From Paludibacteraceae bacterium (GTDB lineage Bacteria; Bacteroidota; Bacteroidia; Bacteroidales; Paludibacteraceae): a stretch of 64,000 nucleotides of DNA. Under the pieces are notes generated by a model, which saw nothing but the letters and a program-made list of their open reading frames with translations, was not told the origin of the DNA and did no database searches. This document shows, one piece after another, positions 53,525 to 63,154 of the stretch. The stretch spans positions 186,001 to 250,000 of the forward strand of contig JAILLP010000006.1 in assembly GCA_024693065.1 (NCBI GenBank). Direction: 5' to 3'. The stretch's first letter is position 1, and every line of letters begins with the position of its first letter. A program made the translations under genes and the position numbers.

Positions 53525-54319
53525 TCATTTTTTCTTCTTCTCGAATAGCCACTCCATGAAATCAGATGCGCTGATGGCCATTTCCCAAGCGTCGTCGTGC
53601 TTCGTGTCTTGGAACTCCACCAAGTCGGAGCCATTGGAATTGGACTTGAGGACCGTCTCCAAATCACGCGCATACTGAATCGGAACGATAGGATCCTCCA
53701 CCCCATGGTAGAGGCGTACAGGAACTTTCTTCTTTTTCATGCGGGAAGGCTCGATTACCCCCGACACGGCAATCACAGCCGAATACAGCTTAGGGTTTCG
53801 GGCGGCGAGGTCCAACACCCCGAACGCACCCATATCCTTGCCCACCAAATAGACGCGGGAAACATCGATCTCGTTCTCCTTCTTCATGAAATGTTGGATC
53901 AGCTTCTCCACGATGATGCTACTCTTTGTCTGCTCCGGATTCTCACGCAAGACAATCGAGCCATCATCCAACTTGTCATATTTTGCCCAAAAATCATCCT
54001 TCGGACACTGAGGCATGATGACCACCGCCGATTGGTAATTACGCGCCTCCTCGCTCATGTATAGGCTCGCGCCGTATTTCAGTTGCATCAGATTGTCATT
54101 GCCGCGTTCCTCCTCACCGTGAAGATAGATGAAGAGAGGAAATTTCAGACCCTCGACACCATAACCCTTCGGATAGAGGATACGGTAGCGAAGCGTGTCA
54201 CCTTGGTAGCGGTACTCCCTCGCATAGAAATAGTCTGAGGAATATTCGTTTTCCTCTGCCTGGACGTTATAGAACAGGGACATCAGAAGCCCCAACAGTA
54301 AAAACCGAAACTTTGCCAT
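53525..54319 (-). CDS. Exported alpha/beta-hydrolase with Asp at the nucleophile position
   Basis: 264 residues: signal peptide (MAKFRFLLLGLLMSLFYNVQA), YLHGEEERGNDN (oxyanion region of the esterase/PHB-depolymerase-like group), nucleophile elbow VGKDMGAFG, then Asp in HGVEDPIVP and His in TKHDDAW. The elbow normally reads G-x-S-x-G; here the codon at 53,834-53,836 is GAT, giving Asp. ATG at 54,319 is chosen because a GTG start at 54,352 lies upstream of the predicted promoter and ATG 54,328 is almost on the transcript start. Either an Asp-nucleophile hydrolase or a pseudo-enzyme. Confidence 0.82.
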   Translation of the reverse strand: MAKFRFLLLGLLMSLFYNVQAEENEYSSDYFYAREYRYQGDTLRYRILYPKGYGVEGLKFPLFIYLHGEEERGNDNLMQLKYGASLYMSEEARNYQSAVVIMPQCPKDDFWAKYDKLDDGSIVLRENPEQTKSSIIVEKLIQHFMKKENEIDVSRVYLVGKDMGAFGVLDLAARNPKLYSAVIAVSGVIEPSRMKKKKVPVRLYHGVEDPIVPIQYARDLETVLKSNSNGSDLVEFQDTKHDDAWEMAISASDFMEWLFEKKKK

Positions 54320-54338
54320 ATTAATCATACTTATTTCG

Positions 54339-54346
54339 CAAAGATA
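54339..54346 (-). promoter_or_regulatory. -7 box of the hydrolase promoter
   Basis: TATCTTTG on the minus strand fits TAnnTTTG, with start of transcription expected near 54,332. It decides the start of the hydrolase gene. No clear -33. The rest of 54,347-54,586 is AT-rich; GAATTAAGAATTAA-type heptamers lie at 54,478-54,493 and nothing else is recognised. Confidence 0.5.
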
Positions 54347-54586
54347 ATGCACTCTCGCTTTTTTATGGCGGTTAATTGTAAAAAAATATGTGAAGCCATG
54401 CGTTTTTATGTGTTGGACTTCCGATGAGGTGAGTATGTGGCAATGCTTATTTCAACGCATAATTTTTAACTCCTATCTCTTAATTCTTAATTCCTAAATC
54501 TATTTTAATAGAGAATATTTTTATAAATTCGCGGTTCAGGAATAGAGGTGGGCGGAGTTGCCGACCGAAAATAATATTTTGTAGTA

Positions 54587-57052
54587 ATGAACATTTCGTA
54601 CAATTGGTTAAAAAAGTATATCAATCTTGATATAGAGCCGGAAGAAGTCTCAAAGGTTTTAACCTCGATAGGCCTTGAGGTCGGTGGAGTTGAAGAGATA
54701 CAATCCATCAAAGGAGGATTGGAAGGATTAGTAGTGGGTGAGGTATTGGAATGCGTGGCGCATCCAGACTCCGACCATCTTCATGTCACGAAAGTCAACA
54801 TAGGACAGGGCGAGCCCCTGCAGATCGTGTGCGGCGCCGCCAACTGCCGTACAGGGATCAAAACCATCGTCGCCACCCTCGGCACGAAGTTGTACGAAGG
54901 CGACAAATGTTCCACCATCACCAAATTCAAGCTACGCGGCGTGGATTCCTACGGAATGCTCTGCGCGGAGGACGAGATCGGTGTCGGTACCAGCCATGCG
55001 GGCATCATCGAGTTGCCGGCGGACGTGCCAGTGGGCACATTGGCCAAGACCTATTACGGCATCGAGACCGATTATGTGATCGAGGTGGACATCACCCCTA
55101 ACCGTATCGACGCGACCTCCCATTACGGTGTGGCGCGCGACCTCGCCGCCTATTTCCAATACCATCAGCCTGGCAAGTACAAGCTCAGCAAACCGGACGT
55201 TTCCGCCTTTAAGGTGGATGACAACAGCTGTCCTGTGAAAGTGGACGTGGAGAACACGGCCGCATGCACCCGCTACTCCGGCGTCGCCATCTCTGGCATC
55301 ACGGTGAAGGAGTCCCCTAAATGGATGCAGAATGCGCTGAAGGCCATCGGCCTTAGGCCAATCAATAACGTGGTGGACGCCACCAACTATCTGCTGCATG
55401 CCCTTGGACAGCCGCTCCATGCCTTCGATTTGGACAAGATGGCAGGCAAACATATCATCGTCAAGACATTGCCCGACGGAACAAAGTTCACCACGCTCGA
55501 TGGTGTGGAGAGGACATTGACATCCAACGACCTGATGATCTGCGACGAGAAAGGCGGTGCTTGTCTCGCCGGCGTGTTCGGAGGTTTGGACTCCGGCGTC
55601 ACCGATTCCACCCGCAACGTATTCCTCGAGAGCGCATGTTTCAACCCTGTATACATCAGGAAGACAGCCCGCAGATTCGGTCTCAATACCGATGCGTCGT
55701 TCCGTTACGAGAGAGGTTGCGACCCTAACAATACGATTTACATCCTGAAGTGCGCCGCACTCCTCATCAAGGAGTTGGCGGGCGGTAACATATCGAGCGA
55801 AGTGCACGACATCTACCCTAGCCCAGTGGCGCCATTCCCTGTGGATATCACCTACAACAAGATCAACTCCCTCATCGGCAAGGAAATCAAGAAGGAAGAG
55901 GTGAAGACCATCCTTTCTGGTCTTGAAATAGAGATCAAGAAGGAGGACGAGAACGGACTTTCGCTCGCTGTGCCAACCTACAGGGTCGATGTGACCAGGG
56001 ATGTAGACGTGATCGAAGACCTGCTTCGTATCTATGGCTACGACAACGTGCAGGAGGGCTTATCCCTCAGCTCGTCCATCGCCTATTCGCCACGTCCGAA
56101 CAGTCTGAAGCTCCAGAACCTCATCTCCGAGCAATTGACAGGCTGCGGATTCAACGAGATACTCAACAACTCGCTCACGAAGATCTCCTATTACGCCGAA
56201 TCAGAGAAATATCCTCTCAAGAACGGAGTGACAGTGATGAACCCATTGAGCGCCGATTTAGGATGCATGAGGCAATCATTGCTTTTCGGCGGATTGGAAA
56301 GTGTGGCCTACAACGTGAACAGAAAGAATGCGGACATCAAGTTCTACGAGTTCGGCAACTGTTACCACAAGAATCCTGAGAAGGAATCCACGGAGGAGGC
56401 TCCGTTGAAACCATACTCGGAGGAACTCCACCTCGGCATGTGGCTGAGCGGTAACAAGACCACCCAAAGTTGGGTATTGAAGCAAGAGAAGGCCTCCTTC
56501 TACCAGTTGAGGGCATATGTCGAGAACATATTCGCAAGGCTCGGATTCGAGAAGAAAGGCTTGGTATACGGTGGCTACGACGACGAATTCATCTCGGAAG
56601 GAATGACCATCATGACCCATGCAGGCAAACTGCTCGCCACGTTGGGAGTAGTCTCCAAGAAAGCGTTGAACATCTTCGGATTGGAGAACAATGTATATTA
56701 CGCCGATTTGGAATGGAACAAAATCCTATCCGAATTGAAGAACCACAAGGTTACCTACAAGGAGATCTCCAAGTTCCCTGAAGTGAAGAGAGATTTGGCG
56801 TTGTTGATCAACAAGTCGACCACCTTCGAGGACATCGTCAAAGTGACCATGGAGACGGAGAAGAAATTCATCAAGAACATCTATCTCTTCGACGTGTACG
56901 AGGGAAAGAACCTCGAGGCGGGCAAGAAATCGTATGCGGTAAGTTTCATTTTGCAAGACGAGGCGAAGACGATGAAGGATGGACAAATCGACGCCATCAT
57001 GAACAAGTTGATGAAGAATTTCGAAGAGAAATTAGGCGCAAAAATCCGTTAA
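54587..57052 (+). CDS. pheT: Phenylalanyl-tRNA synthetase beta subunit
   Basis: 821 residues, full length. Start MNISYNWLKKYINLD; tRNA-binding OB domain (about 40-155, VLECVAHPDSDHLHVTKVNIG), B3/4 editing domain with NVVDATNYLLHALGQPLHAFD, B5 domain, catalytic-like core and C-terminal anticodon-binding FDX-ACB domain (FPEVKRDLALLIN ... SYAVSFILQDEAKTM). Works as (alpha-beta)2 with PheS, whose gene is not here. Ends before a strong terminator. Confidence 0.97.
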   Translation: MNISYNWLKKYINLDIEPEEVSKVLTSIGLEVGGVEEIQSIKGGLEGLVVGEVLECVAHPDSDHLHVTKVNIGQGEPLQIVCGAANCRTGIKTIVATLGTKLYEGDKCSTITKFKLRGVDSYGMLCAEDEIGVGTSHAGIIELPADVPVGTLAKTYYGIETDYVIEVDITPNRIDATSHYGVARDLAAYFQYHQPGKYKLSKPDVSAFKVDDNSCPVKVDVENTAACTRYSGVAISGITVKESPKWMQNALKAIGLRPINNVVDATNYLLHALGQPLHAFDLDKMAGKHIIVKTLPDGTKFTTLDGVERTLTSNDLMICDEKGGACLAGVFGGLDSGVTDSTRNVFLESACFNPVYIRKTARRFGLNTDASFRYERGCDPNNTIYILKCAALLIKELAGGNISSEVHDIYPSPVAPFPVDITYNKINSLIGKEIKKEEVKTILSGLEIEIKKEDENGLSLAVPTYRVDVTRDVDVIEDLLRIYGYDNVQEGLSLSSSIAYSPRPNSLKLQNLISEQLTGCGFNEILNNSLTKISYYAESEKYPLKNGVTVMNPLSADLGCMRQSLLFGGLESVAYNVNRKNADIKFYEFGNCYHKNPEKESTEEAPLKPYSEELHLGMWLSGNKTTQSWVLKQEKASFYQLRAYVENIFARLGFEKKGLVYGGYDDEFISEGMTIMTHAGKLLATLGVVSKKALNIFGLENNVYYADLEWNKILSELKNHKVTYKEISKFPEVKRDLALLINKSTTFEDIVKVTMETEKKFIKNIYLFDVYEGKNLEAGKKSYAVSFILQDEAKTMKDGQIDAIMNKLMKNFEEKLGAKIR

Positions 57053-57079
57053 TCAATCGGACAAACCATAAAATCGAGG

Positions 57080-57109
57080 AAGGGGACTCCTGCTTGGAAT
57101 CCCCTTTTT
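57080..57109 (+). terminator. Intrinsic terminator after pheT
   Basis: Stem AAGGGGACTCC/GGAATCCCCTT (one mismatch) with a TGCTT loop followed by five T, 28 bases after the pheT stop. Confidence 0.85.
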
Positions 57110-57162
57110 CATTGGCTTCCGTCACCAATAAAGGGGCGAAAAACAATCATAAAGAATTTTGG

Positions 57163-57193
57163 TTTGTAGGAATAGAAAAAATCATTACCTTTG
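57163..57193 (+). promoter_or_regulatory. Promoter of tig (TTTG-19-TACCTTTG)
   Basis: TTTG at 57,163-57,166 and TACCTTTG at 57,186-57,193 with 19-base spacing: a full Bacteroidetes consensus. The start of transcription near 57,199 lies downstream of an in-frame TTG at 57,159, confirming ATG 57,234 as the start of tig. Confidence 0.8.
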
Positions 57194-57233
57194 CACCCTG
57201 ATTTACAAAAGAATTATACTTAAAATAAACAAT

Positions 57234-58601
57234 ATGAATATCGCTAGAAAAGACATCGACGCTACGAACGCGATCATCACAATGCAAGTTGTGAAGGCAG
57301 ATTACCAAGAAGCGGTGGAGAAGACGCTCCGCAAATACAAACAAAGAGCTAACGTGCCAGGATTCCGTCCGGGAAATGTTCCGATGACGATGGTAAAGAA
57401 GCTGTACGGTAAAGCTGCCATGGCAGACGAGATCAACAACATCATTTCAGAGAAATTGATGGATTACATCAAGGAGAACAACATCGAGATCCTCGGCCAA
57501 CCACTTCCTAACAAAACAGAGCAGAAAGAGATTGATTTCAGCAAGGAGGAAGACTTCGAGTTCAAATTTGACATAGCGATAGCGCCAGAGAACAAGTTGG
57601 TTTTGAGCGATAAGATTGTTGCTCCATACTATGAGATCGAGGCCAGCGATGACATGGTGAACAACGCCGTGAAGTCATACCAAGACCGTTTCGGATCTTA
57701 CGACGAGGCTACGGACGTGGTTGAGTCCGACGTAGTGAAGGGCGACATCGTGGAGATGCGCACCAAGACGAAGGAGAAGGAAGACGGCATCAAGGTAGAG
57801 GACGCTGTTCTTTGCCCTAAATACATGAAGGACGCAGACCAGAAGGCACTCTTCGTAGGCGCTAAGGTAGGCGCATCCGTTTCGTTCAACCCTAAGAAGG
57901 CGTTCGAGAACGAAGGAGAGATCGCTTCCCTCTTGAAGATTAAGAGAGAAGAGGTTGCTTCTGTAGATGCGGATTTCAAGTTCATCATCAAGAGCGTAAC
58001 CCGTTTCAAGGCGGCTGAGTTGAACCAAGAGTTGTTCGACAAGGCTCTCGGAGAGGGCGTTGTGAAGAGCGAGGAGGAGTTCAAGGCTCGCTTGGCGGAT
58101 GACGTCAAGAAATCACTCGTGGCAGACAGCGACTACAAGTTGTTGCTCGATTCCCAAAAGGTATTGGCTAAGGAAGCGTTCGGTGACGCGGCATTCCCAG
58201 ACGCATTCCTGAAGCGTTGGGTAGCAGAGACCAACGAGAAGATCAGTGCGGAAGATTTGGAGGCACAATATCCAATGATGTTGGACGATTTGAAATGGCA
58301 ACTGACCAAGAACAAGATCGCCACGGACAACCAAATCAAGATTGAGGAAGGCGACATGATGGAGTTCGCCAAGAAGACTGCCCAAGCACAATTCGCTCAA
58401 TATGGCATGTCGACTGTTCCAACCGACGTTTTGGAGAACTACGCGAAAGAGATGTTGAAGAAGAAAGAGTCCATCCAGCAGATCGCGGAGCGCGTCATGG
58501 AAGAGAAAGTGATGAGCGTTGTGAAGTCCAAGATCAAATTGGATGTGAAGAAAGTTTCGCTTGAAGAGTTCAATAAACTCTTTTCTGAGCAAGGGAAATA
58601 A
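57234..58601 (+). CDS. tig: Trigger factor
   Basis: 455-residue ribosome-associated chaperone and prolyl isomerase-like protein. The N-terminal ribosome-binding signature appears as VPGFRPGNVPMTMVKKLYG (about residues 36-54); the rest is acidic/lysine-rich helical C-terminal domain. A PPIase signature is not well conserved, usual for Bacteroidetes. Helps fold nascent chains. Stands in the conserved order before clpP and clpX. Confidence 0.93.
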   Translation: MNIARKDIDATNAIITMQVVKADYQEAVEKTLRKYKQRANVPGFRPGNVPMTMVKKLYGKAAMADEINNIISEKLMDYIKENNIEILGQPLPNKTEQKEIDFSKEEDFEFKFDIAIAPENKLVLSDKIVAPYYEIEASDDMVNNAVKSYQDRFGSYDEATDVVESDVVKGDIVEMRTKTKEKEDGIKVEDAVLCPKYMKDADQKALFVGAKVGASVSFNPKKAFENEGEIASLLKIKREEVASVDADFKFIIKSVTRFKAAELNQELFDKALGEGVVKSEEEFKARLADDVKKSLVADSDYKLLLDSQKVLAKEAFGDAAFPDAFLKRWVAETNEKISAEDLEAQYPMMLDDLKWQLTKNKIATDNQIKIEEGDMMEFAKKTAQAQFAQYGMSTVPTDVLENYAKEMLKKKESIQQIAERVMEEKVMSVVKSKIKLDVKKVSLEEFNKLFSEQGK

Positions 58602-58620
58602 CAATTTACAATAAAAAATC

Positions 58621-58654
58621 AATCCCGACAACAAAAATTGCCGGGATTTTTTTT
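58621..58654 (+). terminator. Intrinsic terminator after tig
   Basis: AATCCCG/CGGGATT stem, extended inwards by CAA/TTG after a C-C mismatch, followed by a run of eight T. It separates tig from clpP. Confidence 0.85.
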
Positions 58655-58729
58655 GGTTTTAAATAAAAAAGTTTTATTAATTTAGTAAACAAAATAGAAG
58701 CGTAACCAGACAGATTAATATTTAACAAA

Positions 58730-59407
58730 ATGATGGAAAAAAATGATTTCAGGAAATATGCGGTAGGTCATCTTGGAATGAACGGATTAGCCTTAGACCA
58801 ATACACCTCACGCATATCCAACAGTTACATATCACCCAGCATCTTGGAGGAACGTCAACTGAACGTAACGCAGATGGACGTCTTTTCAAGGCTTATGATG
58901 GACCGCATCATATTTCTCGGAACGGAGGTGGACGATTATTCCGCCAACGTGATTCAGGCGCAACTGCTCTATCTGGACTCGTCCGATCCGGGGAAAGACA
59001 TCTCGATATACCTGAACACCCCTGGAGGATCGGTATACGCAGGCCTAGGCATCTATGACACGATGCAGTACATCGGATGTGACGTAGCGACCATCTGCAC
59101 CGGCATGGCGGCATCCATGGGTGCGGTTCTACTGGTGGCCGGGACGAAAGGGAAGCGCTCCGCATTGAAGCACTCCCGCGTCATGATCCACCAACCCATG
59201 GGAGGAGCCCAGGGACAAGCGTCGGATATTGAAATCACCGCGAGGGAGATCCAGAAACTGAAGAAAGAGCTATATACAATCATAGCGGAACATTCCGGGA
59301 ATCCGTACGACAAGATATTTCAAGACTCCGACAGGGATTATTGGATGACAGCCGAAGAAGCGAAAGCGTACGGCATGATCGATGAAGTATTAGTGAGGAA
59401 CAAATAA
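58730..59407 (+). CDS. clpP: ATP-dependent Clp protease proteolytic subunit
   Basis: 225 residues with the complete triad Ser129 (GMAASMGAV), His154 (VMIHQPMGG) and Asp203 (DSDRDYW). Forms tetradecameric barrels fed by ClpX, encoded 7 bases downstream. The N-terminus is about 25 residues longer than in E. coli mature ClpP and may be processed. No strong promoter motif was seen in the 75-base gap upstream. Confidence 0.96.
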   Translation: MMEKNDFRKYAVGHLGMNGLALDQYTSRISNSYISPSILEERQLNVTQMDVFSRLMMDRIIFLGTEVDDYSANVIQAQLLYLDSSDPGKDISIYLNTPGGSVYAGLGIYDTMQYIGCDVATICTGMAASMGAVLLVAGTKGKRSALKHSRVMIHQPMGGAQGQASDIEITAREIQKLKKELYTIIAEHSGNPYDKIFQDSDRDYWMTAEEAKAYGMIDEVLVRNK

Positions 59408-59414
59408 GGCAGAG

Positions 59415-60653
59415 ATGGCAGTTAACACGAAAAGCACAAATAGGTGCAGTTTCTGTGGCAGGTCACAGAAGGAAGTGAACATGCTGATCACGGGACCTTC
59501 CGTCAACATCTGCGACGAATGCGTGCGAATGGCTTACGAAATAGTCGAAAGCAACAAAAAAGGTTATGGAGACAACTCCGACTTCGATGCGAAAGACCTT
59601 CCTAAGCCAATTGAGATAAAGCAATTCCTCGACCAGTACGTCATCGGGCAGGATGTGGCGAAGAAAACCCTTTCCGTTGCAGTCTACAACCATTACAAAC
59701 GGCTCATGCAGCCTAAGGACGACGAGGGTGTTGAGATTGAAAAATCCAACATCATCATGGTTGGAGCGACGGGAACAGGGAAGACTTTGCTTGCGAAGAC
59801 CATCGCAAAACTTTTGAAGGTACCATTCGCAATCGTAGACGCCACGGTTTTGACTGAAGCGGGATATGTGGGCGAAGATATCGAGAGCATTCTCACCCGA
59901 TTGTTGCAAGCGTCGGACTACGACGTCAAAGCGGCTGAGCGAGGCATTGTATTCATCGATGAGATAGACAAGATCGCCCGCAAGGGAGACAATCCGTCCA
60001 TCACGAGGGACGTGAGCGGAGAGGGTGTCCAGCAAGGCTTGCTCAAGTTATTGGAAGGTTCCATCGTGAATGTGCCGCCGCAAGGAGGCCGAAAGCATCC
60101 GGACCAGAAGATGATACCGGTGGATACGAAAAACATCCTCTTCATCTGTGGAGGAGCGTTTGACGGAATCGAGCACAAGATAGCCCATAGGCTCAACACC
60201 AAAGTGGTGGGATACGCCGCGGCGAAAAAACAGGGAGTTGTGGACATGGAGAACATACTGCAGTACGTCTCCCCGCAAGACCTGAAATCCTTCGGTCTCA
60301 TCCCGGAAATCATCGGCAGGTTGCCGTTGCTCTGTCACCTGAACCAATTGGACCGTAAAGCGTTGCGTTCCATCCTGACAGAGCCGAAGAACTCCATTAT
60401 CAAGCAATACGTCAAGATGTTTGATATGGACGACGTGAAGCTCACGTTCGACGAAGATGTATTGGAATATATCGTGGACAAAGCGGTAGAGTTCAAGCTC
60501 GGGGCGAGAGGGCTCCGCTCCATCGTGGAGACCATCATGTTGGACGTGATGTTCGAGATCCCCTCCTCTGGAAAAAAGAAGGTCAGCATCACCAAAGCGT
60601 ACGCTGAATCGAAGATCCAGAGCGCCAATATAGAGAAATTGAGGGTGGCATGA
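59415..60653 (+). CDS. clpX: ATP-dependent Clp protease ATP-binding subunit
   Basis: 412 residues. N-terminal zinc-binding domain [13 protein letters not shown] ... NICDECV, AAA+ Walker A GATGTGKT (117-124), Walker [12 protein letters not shown], sensor/pore segments ([15 protein letters not shown]) and a C-terminal small domain ([12 protein letters not shown]). Unfolds tagged substrates for ClpP. In the same operon as clpP. Confidence 0.97.
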   Translation: MAVNTKSTNRCSFCGRSQKEVNMLITGPSVNICDECVRMAYEIVESNKKGYGDNSDFDAKDLPKPIEIKQFLDQYVIGQDVAKKTLSVAVYNHYKRLMQPKDDEGVEIEKSNIIMVGATGTGKTLLAKTIAKLLKVPFAIVDATVLTEAGYVGEDIESILTRLLQASDYDVKAAERGIVFIDEIDKIARKGDNPSITRDVSGEGVQQGLLKLLEGSIVNVPPQGGRKHPDQKMIPVDTKNILFICGGAFDGIEHKIAHRLNTKVVGYAAAKKQGVVDMENILQYVSPQDLKSFGLIPEIIGRLPLLCHLNQLDRKALRSILTEPKNSIIKQYVKMFDMDDVKLTFDEDVLEYIVDKAVEFKLGARGLRSIVETIMLDVMFEIPSSGKKKVSITKAYAESKIQSANIEKLRVA

Positions 60654-60696
60654 TAAAATTTAACATTTTTATGATGCCAATTAACGTACTGTAATA

Positions 60697-60704
60697 TACA
60701 TTTG
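60697..60704 (+). promoter_or_regulatory. -7 box of the recQ promoter
   Basis: TACATTTG matches TAnnTTTG between clpX and recQ. Transcript start near 60,710. A -33 TTTG is not evident. Confidence 0.5.
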
Positions 60705-60786
60705 CGCCTACAATTGCACGCCACCCTTGATGTACGGGACAGCTAATGTCCAAGGGATGATTTTAACGATTAATTGTGTTCCGATT

Positions 60787-62973
60787 ATGAAAGACAATGA
60801 ATTGGCAAAACAACTGAAGTTGCATTTTGGTTTTGATTCCTTCAAAGGAAACCAAGAGGCAATTATCACCAACCTTTTGGCTGGGAAGGACACGTTTGTC
60901 CTCATGCCAACAGGTGGTGGCAAGTCATTGTGCTATCAATTACCGTCATTAATGATGGCAGGCACTGCAATTGTGATTTCTCCGCTCATTGCGCTGATGA
61001 AGAATCAGGTGGATGCGATGAGGAACTTCAGCGAAGAGGATGGTATCGCTCACTTCATCAACTCATCCCTCAACAAGGCGGCGATAGACAACGTGAAGAC
61101 GGACATCCTGGAGGGTAGGACGAAATTACTCTACGTGGCTCCGGAGTCGTTAACCAAGGAAGAGAACGTGGAATTCCTCAGACAAGTGAAGATATCCTTC
61201 TTCGCCATAGACGAGGCGCATTGTATCTCGGAATGGGGACATGACTTCAGACCGGAATATAGAAGGATTCGCCCGATAATCAATGAGATAGGACAAAAAG
61301 TCGCCGTCATTGCATTGACAGCGACAGCCACCCCTAAGGTGCAACACGACATACAGAAGAGCCTCGGCATCACGGATGCGACTGTGTTCAAATCGTCGTT
61401 CAACCGCCCGAACCTCTACTATGAAGTAAAGCCTAAGCGGGACGACATCGACAAGGAGATCATCAAATTCATCCGAAGCCAGGAAGGCAAGTCCGGCATC
61501 ATCTACTGCCTCAGCCGCAAAAAGGTGGAGGAGTTGGCGGAGACCCTGCGCGTGAACGGCATCAACGCCTTGGCATATCATGCGGGCATGGATAGCGCGA
61601 CACGTTCAGGCAATCAGGACTGCTTCTTGATGGAGAAGGTGCAGGTGATTGTAGCCACCATCGCATTCGGTATGGGAATCGACAAACCAGACGTGCGGTT
61701 CGTCATCCACTACGACATACCGAAGAGTTTGGAAGGCTACTACCAAGAGACGGGAAGGGCCGGACGTGACGGTGGCGAAGGACGCTGTATCGCCTTCTAT
61801 TCCAACAGCGACTTGCAGAAGCTGGAGAAATTCATGCAAGGCAAGCCTATCGCGGAACAGGAGATCGGCAAGCAGCTGCTTTTGGAGACTGCAGCATATG
61901 CGGAGAGCGTAGTTTGTAGAAGAAAAGTATTATTACACTACTTTGGTGAGGAATACTCTGAAGATAATTGTGGAAATTGTGATAATTGTTTAAATCCGAA
62001 AAAACAAGTGGAAGCGAAAGAGTTGCTATGTACCGTTCTGGAGACGATCATAGCGTTGAATGAAAAGTTTAAAACGGAGCATGTTATTGATGTCATCATG
62101 GGAAATGAGACATCAGAAGTTAAATCTTACGGACATGACGAGGAAATCGATACGTTTGGTGAAGGCAAGGATGAAAGTGAAAGGACGTGGCAAAATGTGA
62201 TCCAAAAAGCGATGATATGCGGATATATCACCAAGGACATAGAGAACTACGGTATCCTGAAAATCACCCCGGAGGGTAAAGCGTTCCTCAAAAAACCTAA
62301 ATCGTTCGAAATCGTCAGCGAGGACGAGGAAGACGTGGAGGAAGTGGACATCCAGCTGAAGGGTGTGGCGTCTTGTTGCGCCGACCCTGCCCTATTCTCC
62401 ATGCTGAAGGATTTGCGTAAGAACCTTTCCAAGAAATTGGGGTTGCCTCCATTCGTGATCTTCCAAGATCCATCTTTGGAGGCGATGGCCACCACCTACC
62501 CTATCACCATTGAAGAATTACAAAACATTCCTGGTGTGGGTGCCGGCAAGGCAAAACGCTTCGGTGAGGAGTTTGTCCAACTCATCAAGAAACATGTTCA
62601 GGAGAACGAAATCGAACGCCCGGAAGACCTTCGCGTACGTTCTGTGGCGAACAAATCCAAACTGAAGGTCTCCATCATCCAAGCCATCGACAGAAAGATC
62701 GCTTTGGACGATATCGCTGAATCGAAGGGTTTGGATTTCGACGAGCTGTTGGATGAAATCGAGGCTATTGTCAACTCAGGTACGAAGATCAACATCGATT
62801 ACTTCCTTGTCCAAATCATGGATCAGGAGCGTATCGACGAGGTGTTCGATTACTTCAAGGAGGCGGAATCCGAGGATGTCGAGGATGCGCTGAAAGAGTT
62901 GGGTGAGAACGATTACTCTGAAGAGGAAATCAGACTTGTCAGAATTAAATTCATCTCCGAGATGGGTAATTAA
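60787..62973 (+). CDS. recQ: ATP-dependent DNA helicase RecQ
   Basis: 728 residues. Helicase motif I PTGGGKS (41-47), DEAH box AIDEAHCISEWGHDFRPEY (from about 142), motif VI QETGRAGRDG, zinc-binding Cys cluster (CRRKVLL ... CGNCDNC), winged-helix and HRDC domain (IEELQNIPGVGAGKAKRFG), and an extra C-terminal acidic helical tail. A 3'-5' helicase in recombination repair. The frame opens at TTG 60,727, but ATG 60,787 fits the family N-terminus (MKDNELAKQLKLHFGFDSF). Confidence 0.95.
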   Translation: MKDNELAKQLKLHFGFDSFKGNQEAIITNLLAGKDTFVLMPTGGGKSLCYQLPSLMMAGTAIVISPLIALMKNQVDAMRNFSEEDGIAHFINSSLNKAAIDNVKTDILEGRTKLLYVAPESLTKEENVEFLRQVKISFFAIDEAHCISEWGHDFRPEYRRIRPIINEIGQKVAVIALTATATPKVQHDIQKSLGITDATVFKSSFNRPNLYYEVKPKRDDIDKEIIKFIRSQEGKSGIIYCLSRKKVEELAETLRVNGINALAYHAGMDSATRSGNQDCFLMEKVQVIVATIAFGMGIDKPDVRFVIHYDIPKSLEGYYQETGRAGRDGGEGRCIAFYSNSDLQKLEKFMQGKPIAEQEIGKQLLLETAAYAESVVCRRKVLLHYFGEEYSEDNCGNCDNCLNPKKQVEAKELLCTVLETIIALNEKFKTEHVIDVIMGNETSEVKSYGHDEEIDTFGEGKDESERTWQNVIQKAMICGYITKDIENYGILKITPEGKAFLKKPKSFEIVSEDEEDVEEVDIQLKGVASCCADPALFSMLKDLRKNLSKKLGLPPFVIFQDPSLEAMATTYPITIEELQNIPGVGAGKAKRFGEEFVQLIKKHVQENEIERPEDLRVRSVANKSKLKVSIIQAIDRKIALDDIAESKGLDFDELLDEIEAIVNSGTKINIDYFLVQIMDQERIDEVFDYFKEAESEDVEDALKELGENDYSEEEIRLVRIKFISEMGN

Positions 62974-63001
62974 TTTAGTCTGACGTAGATATATCAATGG
63001 G

Positions 63002-63035
63002 AAAGGGAGTTCCGGAGGGCCGGGATTCCCTTTTT
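63002..63035 (+). terminator. Intrinsic terminator after recQ
   Basis: AAAGGGA/TCCCTTT stem around a GC-rich loop with five T, 28 bases after the recQ stop. Confidence 0.75.
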
Positions 63036-63040
63036 GTATA

Positions 63041-63060
63041 GTTAATAGTTAAGAATTAAG
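63041..63060. repeat. TTAAGAATTAAG heptamer tract
   Basis: GTTAATAGTTAAGAATTAAG is another short run of the TTAAGAA heptamer seen at 6,653-6,687 and, inverted, at 10,221-10,241 and 54,478-54,493. Confidence 0.5.
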
Positions 63061-63093
63061 TGTTTTAAAGTTTAGGTTTAGATGTGGAATAAA

Positions 63094-63129
63094 CAAGGGC
63101 GAAGCAGATATCATTCCGCTTCGCCCTTG
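63094..63129 (-). terminator. Intrinsic terminator of the flavodiiron gene
   Basis: Perfect 12-bp inverted repeat CAAGGGCGAAGC/GCTTCGCCCTTG with a 12-base loop, flanked by A/T-rich bases on both sides. It lies 26 bases after the minus-strand stop at 63,155 and may work in both directions. Confidence 0.75.
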
Positions 63130-63154
63130 CGTTTATCGTTAGATGTTCTCTTGC

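Noticed and set aside
46000-63000. Many long antisense frames opposite conserved genes
   Set aside because: They mirror the codon structure of pheT, tig, clpX and others in other frames; the sense proteins carry full family motifs.
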